A stretch of 64,000 nucleotides of DNA from Euglena gracilis (GCA_039621445.1 CP154955.1:21627823-21691822), one strand, 5' to 3'. Counted from the first letter of the stretch, positions 31,732 to 43,060 are shown. Translations and numbers: made by a program. Notes: generated by a model not told the origin, from the sequence alone.

Positions 31732-31859
31732 ATTAGAATCCCCAAATACCTTGAAGTTGCGGACTGATTTGCCTTTTCATTTGCTGCATAATAAACAGGA
31801 CAGGAGCCCTCTGACTGTAAAGTTATTGCCATTTGAAAGCTTGGCTGGGCGCTTCCATG

Positions 31860-32057
<198 letters not shown>

Positions 32058-32163
32058 GTATCATGTGGATGGGTGAGTGGTTTGGTTTGCATGGGTGTGT
32101 GGTCATGCGAGTTCGAGGGGCCGTCGACAGGGTGGCCCTGGCCCAGCACTGGCCCTCGTCCAG

Positions 32164-32304
32164 GGCCGTTCCACCGCTCCGACGCGGCCCAAGAAGCGCC
32201 GGAAGAAAATGGACGACGGCGCGGCCCATCCCCACTCCTGCCCACCCCCGCCGGAGCCTCCACCCATCCCTGTCCGCCCCTCCCCATCCTCTCTGGCAGA
32301 GACG
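32164..32304 (+). CDS. Candidate host exon with basic NLS-like motif
   Basis: 47 codons: [20 protein letters not shown] then a Pro-rich [19 protein letters not shown]. Acceptor GTCCAG ends at 32163; donor GTGTGC at 32305; phase 0 to 0. PKKRRKK resembles a classical nuclear localisation signal. Confidence 0.5.
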
Positions 32305-32384
32305 GTGTGCAGTCAGGGAGACATATTTTTGTGTTTTCTGTGTTTTTCAAGTTGTGTTTGTGCATGCCCCTTCCCGGAGTGGTG

Positions 32385-34135
32385 GGGTCTAGTATGGGAG
32401 GGTTTGGCCAGATTGTCTGGCCCCAACCTGCGGGCCTCTGTGGGGTAGAAACCTCATACTGGCTTTTTTCATTTCTAATGGGAAATGCTGTTGATTTAAC
32501 ACTTGGATCCGACCTTTCTTTAGACCAAGGTCTCTGTCATTTTTATCATTTTTTTGTCAATGAATTGCATATTTTCTGAATGAGCATGTTCTCAAAATTC
32601 CAAAATCATGTTTTGCAACGTTTCTGTCACACCCAAACCCCCCAAAATGCATAGATTCATTTGTTATTTGTATGCTTTTTTTGGGTCGCGGTTTTTGAGA
32701 TTCCATGTATTCTCTCCCTGCATCTGGTGTCATTCTCTCCAATCCACCTTAGCAAGAGCTCATCCTCCCCCAATTAATTCCTTATTTAAACCAACCTCCT
32801 CCTCAAAGAGGGATTATTTGTAAGTCAAGTTTGAGAAGAACTGTTGGATTCTTTGAGGAGGAAATTTTGGGTGGGGTTCATTCTCTGTTTATGCAGCCCA
32901 AGTGCAACGCCAAAGAAAGACGTTGGGTGCCGTCATCAGTCATTGCCTCCGCCCTTCATCTGGAATACCAATGCCCGCCTTATTTCCCCAATTTCTGGAA
33001 ATTTAATGAATAGCAACGCGTTGTGAATAATGCCCTCTTTATCCCGTGACGGCTTCCAGGTCGAGCCACCCTGTATGGGCGACCCTTCCCGGACATAACT
33101 CTCTTTAAGGTTTTCAGACACCCTAGAGGGGGTGGGGGTGGGCTTCAGCCAGCCCTGATTCTGGAATCTCTGTGGCTGGCCGTTTGAGCTTGGGTGGGCT
33201 TAGTGTGTCCCGCATGTTTTTGTTCCAAAGCATTTTGCAGTCTTTTTTGGTGCCTTTTTGGACGTTTTGGTCTTTTTGGTTTTTCTTTTATTTTGTTTAC
33301 GAGGCCCAGCCGGAGGCTACTAAAAAGTGTTCAAAAAGGTCAAAAAATGAGCATTTTTGGAATTGTTTTCAACGAAGAATCAGGGGTTTTCGACCAACTT
33401 TGGCTGGGTGTCCGGGCTTTCGCCGGTCAACGAAACCGAACCCCCCCCCCCCAGTTTTGAAGTCGGAGGGGGGTCCTCCGTGTTGGGAGGGGCCCACCAG
33501 CCCAAATTTTCGAGCCCCTGCTCCACCTCCCCCACCCCGGGGCCACAAAGAGGCGCATGTTCCCAGGGCAGCACATCGCCCCCACCACCGCCACCACCCC
33601 CGTCGCCGTCGCCCGGCGGCACCGGGGGCCCCGTGGGGGCCGCCACGGCCAAGCCTGCGGTGCCGGAGCTTTGCTTTCCTTTTCAGGGCCGCTGCAGTCT
33701 GCGAACGGTGGTCCCCCCCCCGTCGCCTGTGGATGGTATCGGCACGCGTTCCTCGTCGCAGACCCCGGGTCCGCCCGACACGAGCACACCGCAGGGTTGT
33801 GGACAAGGACCTTCCCCTCCCCAGAGGCAGTCAGAAGCTCTGCGGAGGCGGAAGTCCGGGCGTGCGCTGAGCTGGACGACCTCTTCGCCCGGGTTTGTCC
33901 GCGCTGCCTCCCACCCCCCTTTTCCATCGAAAAGCAAAGCCAGGTCGGTCATCTTCGCGTCTGTCATGAAAGTCGCTTTTTTCCCCTTTCGTTGACCAGA
34001 AGAAAGTTTCAGCAGAGGAATAGAGGGCACAGGTTTTCTCTTCTATGGGGTTTCCCACAGAGGCCAGAAGGTGGAAGGCACCATACCACCCCGCAGGTTG
34101 GGGCCAGACAATCTGGCCAGACCCTCCCGTATCAG
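32385..34135. repeat. Inverted repeat pair ~1.7 kb apart
   Basis: 32385-32440 (GGGAGGGTTTGGCCAGATTG...CCCCAACCTGCGGG) and 34095-34135 (inverse, CCGCAGGTTGGGGCCAGACA...) are near-perfect reverse complements. The core GGCCAGA..TCTGGCC is itself palindromic. They may be ends of a non-autonomous element or two opposed copies. Confidence 0.6.
33567..33890 (+). CDS. Candidate host exon(s), frame ambiguous
   Basis: Strong pyrimidine acceptor TTGCTTTCCTTTTCAG ending at 33686. One downstream frame reads YRHAFLVADPGSARHEHTAG then AEAEVRACAELDDLFAR before a GTTTGT donor. Another continues a Pro-rich frame from 33567 (GSTSPPPPPPPPSPSPGG). Composition supports coding. Confidence 0.4.
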
Positions 34136-34275
34136 ACCCCATTCCTGGAGGGGGGGGGGGGGGCGGCTGGCTGAACTCCCCCCAGGGTCTTAAAGAAAAC
34201 CCTCGATGGCGCAATTTGAATGGTCTTGTGCCGTTTTCCGGTCGTGCCGTGGCCGGTCCCCGTGCCGCGCGGCAG

Positions 34276-34407
34276 GGGCTCCTCCGCTGCCCGGCGCCGG
34301 CCGTCGCCGCCCTCCTGCCGGCGACGGCCCCAGTCCCACAGCCCCCGCTGGTCGCCGCCGGGGTCAGGGCCGGACCGGGCCTTTTCCCTTGTGCGGTGCT
34401 GTGGCGG
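34276..34407 (+). CDS. Candidate host exon
   Basis: 44 codons: GLLRCPAPAVAALLPATAPV then AAGVRAGPGLFPCAVLWR. Acceptor CGGCAG ends at 34275; strong donor GTGAGG at 34408. A possible next exon near 34458 reads ALAGISCRFAHLAPMAAEAV. Confidence 0.45.
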
Positions 34408-34884
34408 GTGAGGGGGGGGGGGGGGCGCCCCCCCCCCCGCCACGCCTTCCCGCACAGCCCTGGCCGGGATCTCCTGCCGCTTCGCACACTTGGCGCCGAT
34501 GGCGGCCGAGGCTGTGGCGAGGTCCGACGCCTGGCCCCAACCGGAGCAAAGAAATGCCACCCACCCCCCCTTGCCCAGCGGCCACCCCGATTTACCAACC
34601 ACCCCCCAGTGGCTCCCGGATCTGGCCTGGGGGGGGGGGTTGTGGGCCGCCGGTCGGCCCAATACGACCCTAGGGTCGCTAAGGTCGACCCCCCCAGGAC
34701 GTGGAGTGGGCCAACCCTAGGGTCGCCCGTCCTAGGGTCGTGGGCCGACCCTGGGGTCGACCCTAGGGTCGGCCCACCCCACGACCTCGCCCCCCCTATC
34801 AAAAAAATTTCGAAATTTTGTTTGATGCCTTAGGCCTTCAAATACAAAGAAAACAAAAGGAGGGAATAAACCCCCCCCTCCCTA

Positions 34885-35260
34885 ATAAGTGTGCAGTGCC
34901 CTAATTATGCGCAGTGCCCTAATAAGTGCGCACTCCCCTAAGGGTCCGAAACTACCTCCCTAAAAAGTGCGCACCCCCCAAAGCAGAAACCGTTGTCACA
35001 TTTCAGGACAGAAAGCACACACAATTCGCAGAATTGTCCTCCTCAGACCAAATATTTCTATCGTCCAAACCCAAATTTGACGCATAATCATTTTAATAAT
35101 TGCTTCACATCACAAGAAGGGGGAAAACTGAAAAAGAGTGGTGGAAAATCAAGTATTTTGGGTTTTGCCCTAAAAAGTGCGCAGTGCCCTAATAAGTGCG
35201 CACCCCTTGGCGTCCGAAACTACGTCCTTAAAATGTGCGCACCTGTGCACTTATTGGGGG
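34885..35260. repeat. GTGCGCA(GTGCCCTAATAA) short repeats
   Basis: Multiple CCCTAATAAGTGCGCA units at 34885-34980 and again 35168-35250, inside the TIR-bounded unit. Confidence 0.7.
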
Positions 35261-35339
35261 GGGGGTACTAATATTGGTTATTTATGCCAAAGTACACCCC
35301 AAAATCACTTGGTAACATGAGGGTTTTTGTAATTTTGGG

Positions 35340-36055
35340 TTCAATAGCCTCGTGTTTCGAACCCGTTTTTGGGGCCAAATCCCTTTTGTTGCTCAACTCT
35401 TCGAAAGACCCAAAATAACAAAATGCCCTGTGTTTCCAAGTCGGTTTGGGGGGCAAATATTTTTTGTTTCCAAGTCGTTTTGGGGACAAACCCCTTTTGT
35501 TGCTCAGCTGTTCGAGGGCCCCAAAGTAGCAAAACCACTTGTGTTTCCAAGTCGTTTCGGGGGGCGAATTCCTTTTGTTGGCTCAACTGCTCAAGGGCCC
35601 CAAAATATCCAAACCATTTATTTATGTTTCCAAGTCGTTTTGGGGGGCAAATCCCTTTTGTTGCTCAACTGCTCGAGGGCCCCAAAATAGCAAAATCTCT
35701 TGTGTTTCCCAGTCGTTTTGGGGTGCAAATCCCTTTTGTTGCTCAACTGCTCGAGGGCCCCAAAGTGACAAAAGCCCTTGTGTTTCCAAATCGCTTCGGG
35801 GGGCAAATCCCTCGTGTTTCCAAGTCGTTTTGGGAGGCAAATCCTTCTGTTGCTCAGGTGTTCGAGGGCCCCAAAATAACCAAACCCCTTTTGTTTTCAA
35901 GTCGTTTTGGGGGGTAAATCCCTTTTGTTGCTCAGCTGTTCGAGGGCCCCAAAATAACAAAATCCCTTGTGTTTTCCAAGTCGTTTTGGGGGCAAATCCT
36001 TATTGTTGCTCAGCTCTTCAAGGGCCCCAAAAAACAAAATCCTTTGTGTTTCCAT
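35340..36055. repeat. ~78-bp tandem array
   Basis: About eight to nine diverged units with the core TTTCCAAGTCGTTTTGGGGG, then CAAATCCCTTTTGTTGCTCA and TTCGAGGGCCCCAAAATA. One more half unit lies at 36448-36500. It is open in several frames only because the unit lacks stops. Confidence 0.9.
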
Positions 36056-36750
36056 CGTCCTAGGGTCGTGGGCCGACCCCAGGGTCTACCCTAGGGTCGG
36101 CCCACCCCACGACCTCGCCCCCCCTATCAAAAAAATTTCGAAACTTTTTTTGATGTTTTAGGCCTTCAAATACAAAGAAATCAAAAAGAAGGAACGCTAA
36201 TATTGATTATTTATGCTAAAATACACCGCAAAATCACTTGGTGATATGAGGGATTTTGTCACCATGACCACCCCCTCAAATGACCCCCCCCCCTAAGCGG
36301 CCCTCCGGGGTTTGGCCGGAACATGAACAAATTTTTTCGAAAATAAAATGGGCATAAAACACTCATTTTGTTTGAAAATTTTCCGAAAAAAAATTGATCT
36401 GATGGAAAAAATGGTGTAGATCACAAATTTCACACAAAAATTCCTCGTTTTGGGGGGCAAATCTTTTTGTTGCTCCGCTGTTCGAGGGCCCCAAAATATC
36501 ATGACCCCCCCAAATGACCCCCCTTTTGCCCTGGCCAGGACCCCGGCGGGCCACTCAGGGGGGGGGGGTCACTTAGGGGGGGGGGGTCGGGGGAAAAAAA
36601 TCTTGATATCACCCCCCCCCCCAAAAGGGATTTGCCCCCCTAGGACGGCCCACGACCCTAGAGCGACCTTAGCGACCCTAGCGACCCTAGGGTCGTATTG
36701 GGCCGACCCTGGGGTCGGCCCACAACCCCCCCCCCTCCCCAAGCCAGATC

Positions 36751-38490
36751 TACCCCCCCCAGTTGGGGGGGGGGGGGTGCAGGTCAAGGGGTGCGTATGA
36801 CCACCCCTTTGGGTTGGGGGTTGACCTTGTTGGGAGTTTTTTTCTATGCGGCTTTTCATTTCTGAATCAATGTTCCACATTCTGGTCCTTAATTTTTTTG
36901 TGATGATGTTGTCGTCATATTTTGGGGCTTGTTCTCCCTCTCTTCTCCTTTTTTCTCTGGACTCGTTTTCTACATCTAACAAACTTGTTGTTGTTGTTGC
37001 TGCTGCTGTTGTTGCTGTTGCTCTTCTTGTGCTCCCTCAGCTATCTATTGCACGATGCAGACGTTGCAGCCGAGTCTCTTGGTGTGTTCTGCTCTGAGAT
37101 GGATGGGTGAGTCAGAGCCTGGCGTGAGTTACGGAAGCCTGAACACCCCCTGACCCCACCCGACGAACGAGCGCCCCATCGACCCCCAAAAAATCTGTGG
37201 CAAAAAAAATTTCAGCCATAACATCAAGAAAATTTTGGACAGCTGGTGCATTCTTGTTGAGGGATGCAGTCCGGACAAAAGTTATTAATTCATTCAATAT
37301 TGCTGTTGAAGAATTTTTGGAAAACAACCCCAGTTTTCGCATAATAACATTTTTCCTGTTATTTTTTTACCAGTGTACTTTTTGGGTAGCCGCTTCCAGG
37401 GTTGTCAATTTCACAAACAAAATAGAGGGGGTTATGAAATTTTTGTCAACCTTTAGGTTTATTTTGTAATGAAAGTTCCAAAGAACACAGAAATCTTTTT
37501 GACCTTTTTTTGAATTTTATGTGTTTTTTGCCAAAAAAATCTTTCTCGTGGCTGTGAAATTGCCAACATTTCATATTATTTTCTCAACGTTTCCCATAAT
37601 TTTCTCTTAGGGATTTTTAGGTTTTTAGGGGGCCACAAGGCACCTTCTCCTGTCATTTTTTTCCGCATTGTAGGTGGAGCCATTACGGTGGTTGGTTCCA
37701 TCCATCAAAGGGCTTCTCTGGCCCCAATGCGGGCGTACCAGGTGGGGGGAAATCCTTTGGGGGGGGATAATCAAATGGTTTGGTCATCATTATTAACCAC
37801 AACAGTCTTGGGGTCTGGATGTGTGTTTATGTAACCCCCCCAAATAGCCTGGCGGGTGCAGGGTAAGGAAGGAAAGGGTTGGATAGGAAGGTGAAAGGAT
37901 GGATGGGCTCGGGCACAACCACGTCAGCAAATGAATGTGTGAGCATTGTGCGATTTGCTCAATTCAGGTGCGCTGCACACTTACGTCTTCCACCAGATAT
38001 CGCATGCTTTCCAAGGGTGATCCCATTGTTTATATCATGTATCATTGCTACTTTACTCTTCGTCTTCGAGTTCCCAACACCTGTTGTGGGGTGATGGGGC
38101 AAATGTTGTTGACATGGTCCCTGGCGGCTTTTTTTTTGGAAGGAAAATACCTGCTGCCGATTTTCTGCGGAGACTGCCGCGAGAAAGGGAAGAGAAAGTT
38201 TGGTGTCCAGGGTTCCGTGCTCCCTTGAGAGAGAGAGAGAGAAGCCGCCCATCCAGGTAAACCAAACAGGGAAGGACAACTCGGGCTCTCATACTCCGGC
38301 GAAGCACAAAGACCTTGCGAGCAGGGGTTTTCTTAAGCCGGCCCCATCCCCCGGGGGGGGGGGGGTCCAGCCAGCCAGCAACCCAAATCCGGCCGGCAGC
38401 CCGAATTCGGGCTGGGAGCCCCCCCCCCCCGGGGGTCGACTGAAATAAAGTTGGGCCAAGCCCGGCCGGAGGCCGGGCCAGCCGGCCGAC
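36751..38490. other. No confident gene
   Basis: Contains a short (TTG)n, an A/T-rich stretch and short ORFs on both strands (e.g. 37112-37342 minus, KNAPAVQNFLDVMAEIFF) with no recognisable domain. A CAGGGGTTTTCTTAAG repeat end begins at 38322, in DNA that resembles DIRS terminal sequence. Confidence 0.35.
38322..38460 (+). mobile_element. MITE-like end CAGGGGTTTTC inserted in DIRS-related DNA
   Basis: CAGGGGTTTTCTTAAGCCGG, a G-run, then GGGGTCCAGCCAGCCAGCA and GACTGAAATAAAG. Upstream 38296-38321 (GGCGAAGCACAAAGACCTTG) is DIRS terminal-type sequence. The other end of the MITE is not recognisable. Confidence 0.45.
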
Positions 38491-38551
38491 ACCTCGGGCT
38501 CCGCACTTGGTCATTGTGAGGCCATGCCGACACCTCGGGCTCCGCACTTTG

Positions 38552-38650
38552 CCCTTGTGAGGCCATGCCTTGCTCGCCGGCGGTGTTGTTTGGATTGTGA
38601 CGCGTTGGGTTAGGAGTCCCTGCTTAGTGCCTTTTGTCGCCGGAGTTGGC
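38552..38650 (+). repeat. DIRS 1 left inverted terminal repeat
   Basis: Includes CTTGTGAGGCCATGCCTTGC and GGGTTAGGAGTCCCTGCTTA; matched in inverse at 42961-43060. Confidence 0.9.
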
Positions 38651-38753
38651 CGACTCCTAATTTGCCCTTCGACAACCCAGAAGAAAGGAACTTCAATTCA
38701 AGAAGCTTGACAATTGAATATCAAAGAGTTGAATCAATCGAATTATCCAGAAA

Positions 38754-41324
38754 GTGAGACTCGTGGAGAATATCAAATCCAATTTTGTTGACACATTCAA
38801 GATTTCAATGAGAAATGCAATTGACAACACAAAGAAGAGCGTTGCTGAGCAACAAGAACTTCCTGCAGCCACAGCTGGACGACCTGACGGCGCAGTGCAA
38901 CCGTGGCGAACCGTGGCTGCCCCTTCCCCCCCAGAAAAAGTTTTTAAAAACCCACCCAGGGACAGCCACGGAAGCTGGCAGACAGTGGTCAGAACCCGAA
39001 GGACACCAAAGCCAAGACAGCTGTCAGGCCACAACGGCAAGGGCCATGGAGGCCCGTATCCCATTTACACCAATACCTTGTTCAAGCTGGGCCATGGAGG
39101 CCAGAACAGCAAGCTGGGCCATGGCGGCCAAAACAGCAAAGGCCATGGTGGCCGATGGAACAAAGGCCAGGGCAGCCAGCAATACCAAGGCCAGGGTGGC
39201 CAACAATACCAAAGCCATGGTGACAGATTCCACAACAAGATGCCCAGTGGCAGGGGCAGGACAGGTCCACAACACCCCCCCAATCATTTCTTCATCACAA
39301 ACCCCATCAGGGGAAAAGGATTGGCCCCCAGAGGCCCCCCAAGATTTTCAATGGGCATGGCGCCCAAGAACAAAGAGAAGTCAATGGGGACATCAAAAAG
39401 GCCAGTGGGGCCAGAATTATCATCAAGGCCACCGGGGCCATTATCATTCTTATTGCCATTGGGCCCAACACCATCCTCAACAACAACAAATTCAAGGCCA
39501 CTGGGGCCATCAATTATCAGAAGGGGAAAAGCCCCAGAAGCTAAAAGGCTGTCCCCCAGCAGGGGGTTTAAATGTACGGTGGCAGCCCCAGAAGGATGCC
39601 CCCAAAGGGGCAGTGGAGGACAAGGGGGCAACCCCCCATCAAAATTCTTTGTCAATGCCCATGGCAGGGGCAAACCAAAACAAGGGGGAGACCCAAAATG
39701 GGGCCCCTATGGTATGTCATTTGACAACACCAACAACCAAGTGGAGGATCAGAGAGTCTGTGAGCAGAGCATGCACACCCCCCCAGCCACCTTCAGAGAA
39801 TGCTCAATCCCTAGTGGCACCAGGGGTGCAATGTCCAACACCCCCCACCCAGCACCCAGAAAATCATCTAGTTGGGAAAATACATTCCATGGAGGAAAAA
39901 TGGGGAGACACCCCCCTGCACCAAAGACTTCAAAAAAGTCTAAAATGGTGGACAGAAAATGCCCCCCCAGCAACATGTCAACTGATAAAAAACGGAATTC
40001 AACCCCCCTGGGTGAATCCCCCAAAATTGTCCACCCACCCAAAACCCAGGGCCAACCTGGACCTGAACCAGGCAGAAAACATTCTGCTGGATTACGAAAA
40101 AACTGGGGCAGTGAAACGGGTTTGGGATTCAAAACCCAGCATTTGATCCCACGGTTTTTAATTTCAAAACCAGAAGGGGGAACAACCAAGTGGAGAATGA
40201 TCAGCGACTGCAGAGAAATAAATCAGCAGTTTCAAGTAAAACCTTTCAGGCTGGATCATATCCAGCACATTTTTCCAGTTTTGGAAAAAGGCCACTGGGC
40301 AGCAAAAATAGACCTGAAGGATGCCTATTTTCATATTCCAGTAAGTCCAGGCCTAAGGCCATTTTTAAGGCATCAGGTGGGGGGGCAGTCCTGGAAATTC
40401 CAAACAGGCTGCTTCGGGCTAAATGTAACGCCCCAAATTTTTATGTCAGTCATGAAAACGTTCGAAAAGCTGTGGAGAAAAAGGGGCATCCAGGTGTTTA
40501 TTTACCTTGACGACATTTTGCTGGTGGCCCCCACCCAAAACACATTGCAAAATCACCTCAACAGAGTTGTCAAAGATTTGCTGGATTCTGGGTTCAAAAT
40601 CAATGTGAAAAAGTCCACCCTCCAGCCCACCCAAGTGGTAACCCATCTGGGTTTTCAACTGAACTTCCAAGAAGGAAAGCTACAGGTGCCCCCCCAGAAA
40701 GTCAAAACCATAAAAAAGGAGCTGGGAAAAATCGTGAAAAAACATTACATGTCAAAAAGGCAGTTGGCTGCCATTTTGGGCCAAATAAGATGCAATCTAA
40801 TGGCCCTGCCCTTTTTAAGGGCTTTTACAGACACCCTGGCAAATTTTTTGGTGGCAAAGTCCACAGCCCCCTGGGACTCAAAACACCCCATTTCTCAGGA
40901 AATCAAGGCCCAATTAAGGGAAATAAAAATTCTGCTGGACACCTGGGGGGGCAGACCCTTCCCCCAAAATGCAACCAGAATGTTGCACTCAGACAGCAGC
41001 ACCCATGCCTGGGGGGGGCTAGACATCCACACAGGAGAAATTGTGCAGGAATTTTGGAGAAAATACTCCATTTTGCACATCAATGTAAAGGAGCTCAGCG
41101 CAGCAATCAGCACTGTCAAAAGTTTGAGCAAACCTGGAGAAACCGTTTCCTTGTCAGTGGACAACCAGGTAATTTATTTTTACCTAACAAAAGGTGGGGG
41201 CAGAAAGGACCCCTTCAACACAATGCTAAGACCATTTTTCAAGTGGTGCATGGAGCACCAAGTAAACCTCCAAGTCAACTGGGTGCCTTCAAAGGAATGC
41301 CTAGCAGACCCCATCAGCAGGTGA
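38754..41324 (+). CDS. DIRS 1 gag-like/RT/RNase H polyprotein
   Basis: 856 codons. The N-terminal 250 residues are Gly/His/Gln-rich with GHGGQNSK repeats (RNA-binding, gag-like). RT spans about residues 460-720: FLISKPEGGTTKWRMISDCR, KIDLKDAYFHIPVSPGLRPF (first Asp), and YLDDILLV at 584-587. RNase H follows with MLHSDSSTHAWGG, NVKELSAAISTVKSL, SLSVDNQVIYF and ADPISR, so its four acidic residues are present. The segment just before RT (WWTENAPPATCQLIKNGIQP) is in the overlapping frame that ends at 40146; against DIRS 2, this copy lacks one base near 40125. DIRS 2 has the same region in one frame. Confidence 0.85.
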   Translation: MRLVENIKSNFVDTFKISMRNAIDNTKKSVAEQQELPAATAGRPDGAVQPWRTVAAPSPPEKVFKNPPRDSHGSWQTVVRTRRTPKPRQLSGHNGKGHGGPYPIYTNTLFKLGHGGQNSKLGHGGQNSKGHGGRWNKGQGSQQYQGQGGQQYQSHGDRFHNKMPSGRGRTGPQHPPNHFFITNPIRGKGLAPRGPPRFSMGMAPKNKEKSMGTSKRPVGPELSSRPPGPLSFLLPLGPTPSSTTTNSRPLGPSIIRRGKAPEAKRLSPSRGFKCTVAAPEGCPQRGSGGQGGNPPSKFFVNAHGRGKPKQGGDPKWGPYGMSFDNTNNQVEDQRVCEQSMHTPPATFRECSIPSGTRGAMSNTPHPAPRKSSSWENTFHGGKMGRHPPAPKTSKKSKMVDRKCPPSNMSTDKKRNSTPLGESPKIVHPPKTQGQPGPEPGRKHSAGLRKNWGSETGLGFKTQHLIPRFLISKPEGGTTKWRMISDCREINQQFQVKPFRLDHIQHIFPVLEKGHWAAKIDLKDAYFHIPVSPGLRPFLRHQVGGQSWKFQTGCFGLNVTPQIFMSVMKTFEKLWRKRGIQVFIYLDDILLVAPTQNTLQNHLNRVVKDLLDSGFKINVKKSTLQPTQVVTHLGFQLNFQEGKLQVPPQKVKTIKKELGKIVKKHYMSKRQLAAILGQIRCNLMALPFLRAFTDTLANFLVAKSTAPWDSKHPISQEIKAQLREIKILLDTWGGRPFPQNATRMLHSDSSTHAWGGLDIHTGEIVQEFWRKYSILHINVKELSAAISTVKSLSKPGETVSLSVDNQVIYFYLTKGGGRKDPFNTMLRPFFKWCMEHQVNLQVNWVPSKECLADPISR

Positions 41325-41327
41325 GAA

Positions 41328-41650
41328 ATGGACAGGGGGGATTATTCTTTAGACCCCCAACTTTTTCAATGGCTGAGACAGCAGTTCAAAGATTTCATAA
41401 ATCTGGAAACAGATTTATTTGCCTCCCCAGGCAACAAAAAACTGCCCAAATTTGTGGCCAGGTGGCCCCATTGGGAAGCCACAGCAGTAAATGCATTACA
41501 ATGTCCACTGGACAGCATGGGGGATCTTTATGCAAACCCCCCCTGGTCAATAATTCAAAAAATTTACCCAGGTTGAAAATGTTTCCACCGACCAAAGTTT
41601 TGATGGTCACCCCCTACTGGGATTCAGCCACGTGGTGGCCCCAATTAATA
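41328..41650 (+). pseudogene. DIRS 1 Dam-like MT domain
   Basis: LETDLFASPGNKKLPKF, then DLYANPPWSIIQKI, a stop or frameshift at about 41577, and continuation in another frame with VLMVTPYWDSATWWPQL. This is the DIRS methyltransferase domain, related to phage Dam-type N6-adenine enzymes, lying between RNase H and the recombinase as is usual for DIRS. Confidence 0.75.
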
Positions 41651-41799
41651 AAAATGAAAGTTCCAGGGACCCCCTGCCTGAAAATCACCCCCTACAAGGG
41701 TATTTTCACCAACTGCAGGGGGGAGCAAATGCCACCCCCCAGGTGGCCCCTCCTTTTGCATGATTTGCCCAGGCAAATTTTGGAGGGGAAACAAATTCA

Positions 41800-42720
41800 A
41801 GTTAAAACCATTGAAGATTTCCTGGGGAGAAACCCCAGTTTAAAGCGTTATCAGAGTGCCTTTGCACTTCTGTCGGTAATTTTGGAACAAATGGGGGTGC
41901 CCCCCCTGAAGCCACCACTGACCAAGTGGCTGACGCTTTAATACAATTATTCCAATTTTCAAAGGCCCAAGCCCGTAATGCCTATAGTGCAATGCTTTTG
42001 ATTCCTGGGTTTGGTGGGCTGAGATTCCACACTCTGTTGACCCCCTACAAGAGGCTTTGGAACCAAGACTTGAACTTTGAGGCTTTGGAACCAAAACTTG
42101 GAGAAGTATGGGGCATTTTGGGATCCCCTCCCAATCCTCCTGGGGCTGGCAAAGGCGCCTATGCCCACTGATATTTGTACATTGCGTACACAACTGATTT
42201 TTTGTTCACGCATCCTCTGTTTATACCGATCCTCAGATTTGGCACAAGTCAAACGACCACCATGTGTGTGTGTGTTGGGTAGGGCACCCTACATCAAGAT
42301 TAAGCGTAAAGGGCAAAAATTACATAAATGGGAAAGGGTGGTGTCCATTCCCCAATGTCCCCAAATAAGCCCATTTCATTTAATGATGTGCTATGTGGCT
42401 GCTACACGTTCATTCGTCAGACCTGGGGGCCCCCTTCTGATTTCATTAAAACCCCCCTTCAGGGCCATAAGTGCAGACACTGTTGCTTCTATCAACAAAA
42501 GATTTTTTGGCCAAGCATGGGGTGACCCCCCAGGTGTGGGGGGCCCACTCCACCAGAGGAGCAGGGGTTGGTTTACTCAAAAAATTGGACCTTTCTGCCC
42601 AAGAAGTTTGCGAAATTGGCCAATGGAATGGGGTGGAGGCTTTTACAGCCCATTATCAAAGACTTGGTGCCCAAGGTGCCTTAGAAAATGCCCTGGCCCC
42701 CCTGATTTCAGTGCACAATC
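41800..42720 (+). pseudogene. DIRS 1 tyrosine recombinase
   Basis: In three frames: IEDFLGRNPSLKRYQSAFAL; ADALIQLFQFSKAQARNAYS and LLIPGFGGLRFHTLLTPYKR; LYRSSDLAQVKR (first catalytic Arg); WGAHSTRGAGVGLL (HxxR); AFTAHYQRLGA (catalytic Tyr). All catalytic motifs are present. Frameshifts lie near 41940, 42075 and 42515 (a T6 run). It would integrate the circular DNA intermediate without target duplication. Confidence 0.85.
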
Positions 42721-42835
42721 TGGCCTCGCAAGGGCAAAGTGCGGAGCCCGAGGTGTCTCGTACTCCCTCGAGTGAAAACGACAAGGGAGGAAGGGACACC
42801 GAAGGCGAAGCACAAATACCTTGTGAGCCCGACCC
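42721..42835 (+). repeat. DIRS 1 internal complementary region
   Basis: Two halves complementary to the outer edges of the left and right ITRs, meeting near CTCGTACTCCCTCGAG. In DIRS elements this region templates the joining of ends in the circular intermediate. Confidence 0.8.
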
Positions 42836-42960
42836 CCCCACCCGTAAAAGAAGATTTGCTTCAAAAGCCCTCGGACAGAGAGTGGGGGCCAGGGGGGGGG
42901 GAGAGGGGGGGGACACCCCCCAGGGGCAGGAAGCCACGTCGCCCAGTCGAAGCAGCATCG

Positions 42961-43060
42961 TCATCCAACTCCGGCGAGGCGACACTAAGCAGGGACTCCT
43001 AACCCAACGCGTCACAATCCAAACAACACCGCCGGCGAGCAAGGCATGGCCTCACAAGGT
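42961..43060 (+). repeat. DIRS 1 right inverted terminal repeat
   Basis: Reverse complement of the left ITR (CCAACTCCGGCGA...GGCATGGCCTCACAAG). Followed at once by the left end of DIRS 2. Confidence 0.9.

Larger units (their letters stand above)
34618..36750. mobile_element. 2.1-kb TIR-bounded repeat unit with internal tandem array
   Basis: Left end (about 34618-34690) reads GGATCTGGCCTGG, a G-run, TTGTGGGCC and GGTCGGCCCAATACGACCCT. The right end (about 36670-36750) is its inverse. Inside are CCTAGGGTCG palindromes, two direct copies of a ~130-bp segment (34730-34865 and 36057-36195, sharing CCCCTATCAAAAAAATTTCG), two copies of a TTATTTATGC segment (35270 and 36200), GTGCGCAGTGCCCTAATAA repeats, and the 78-bp array. 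No transposase. It looks like a foldback or MITE-type element. Confidence 0.65.

Noticed and set aside
35268-36063. ORFs of 112-182 codons on both strands with repeated FPSRFGGQIPFVAQL-type units
   Set aside because: The 78-bp (26-codon) tandem unit is stop-free in several frames; no start, domain or conserved codon pattern.
38815-40146. Separate 443-codon DIRS ORF as an independent protein
   Set aside because: Its C-terminal part is the displaced pre-RT segment (see DIRS 2, where it is in frame with RT); the rest overlaps the gag-like frame and lacks domain signal.
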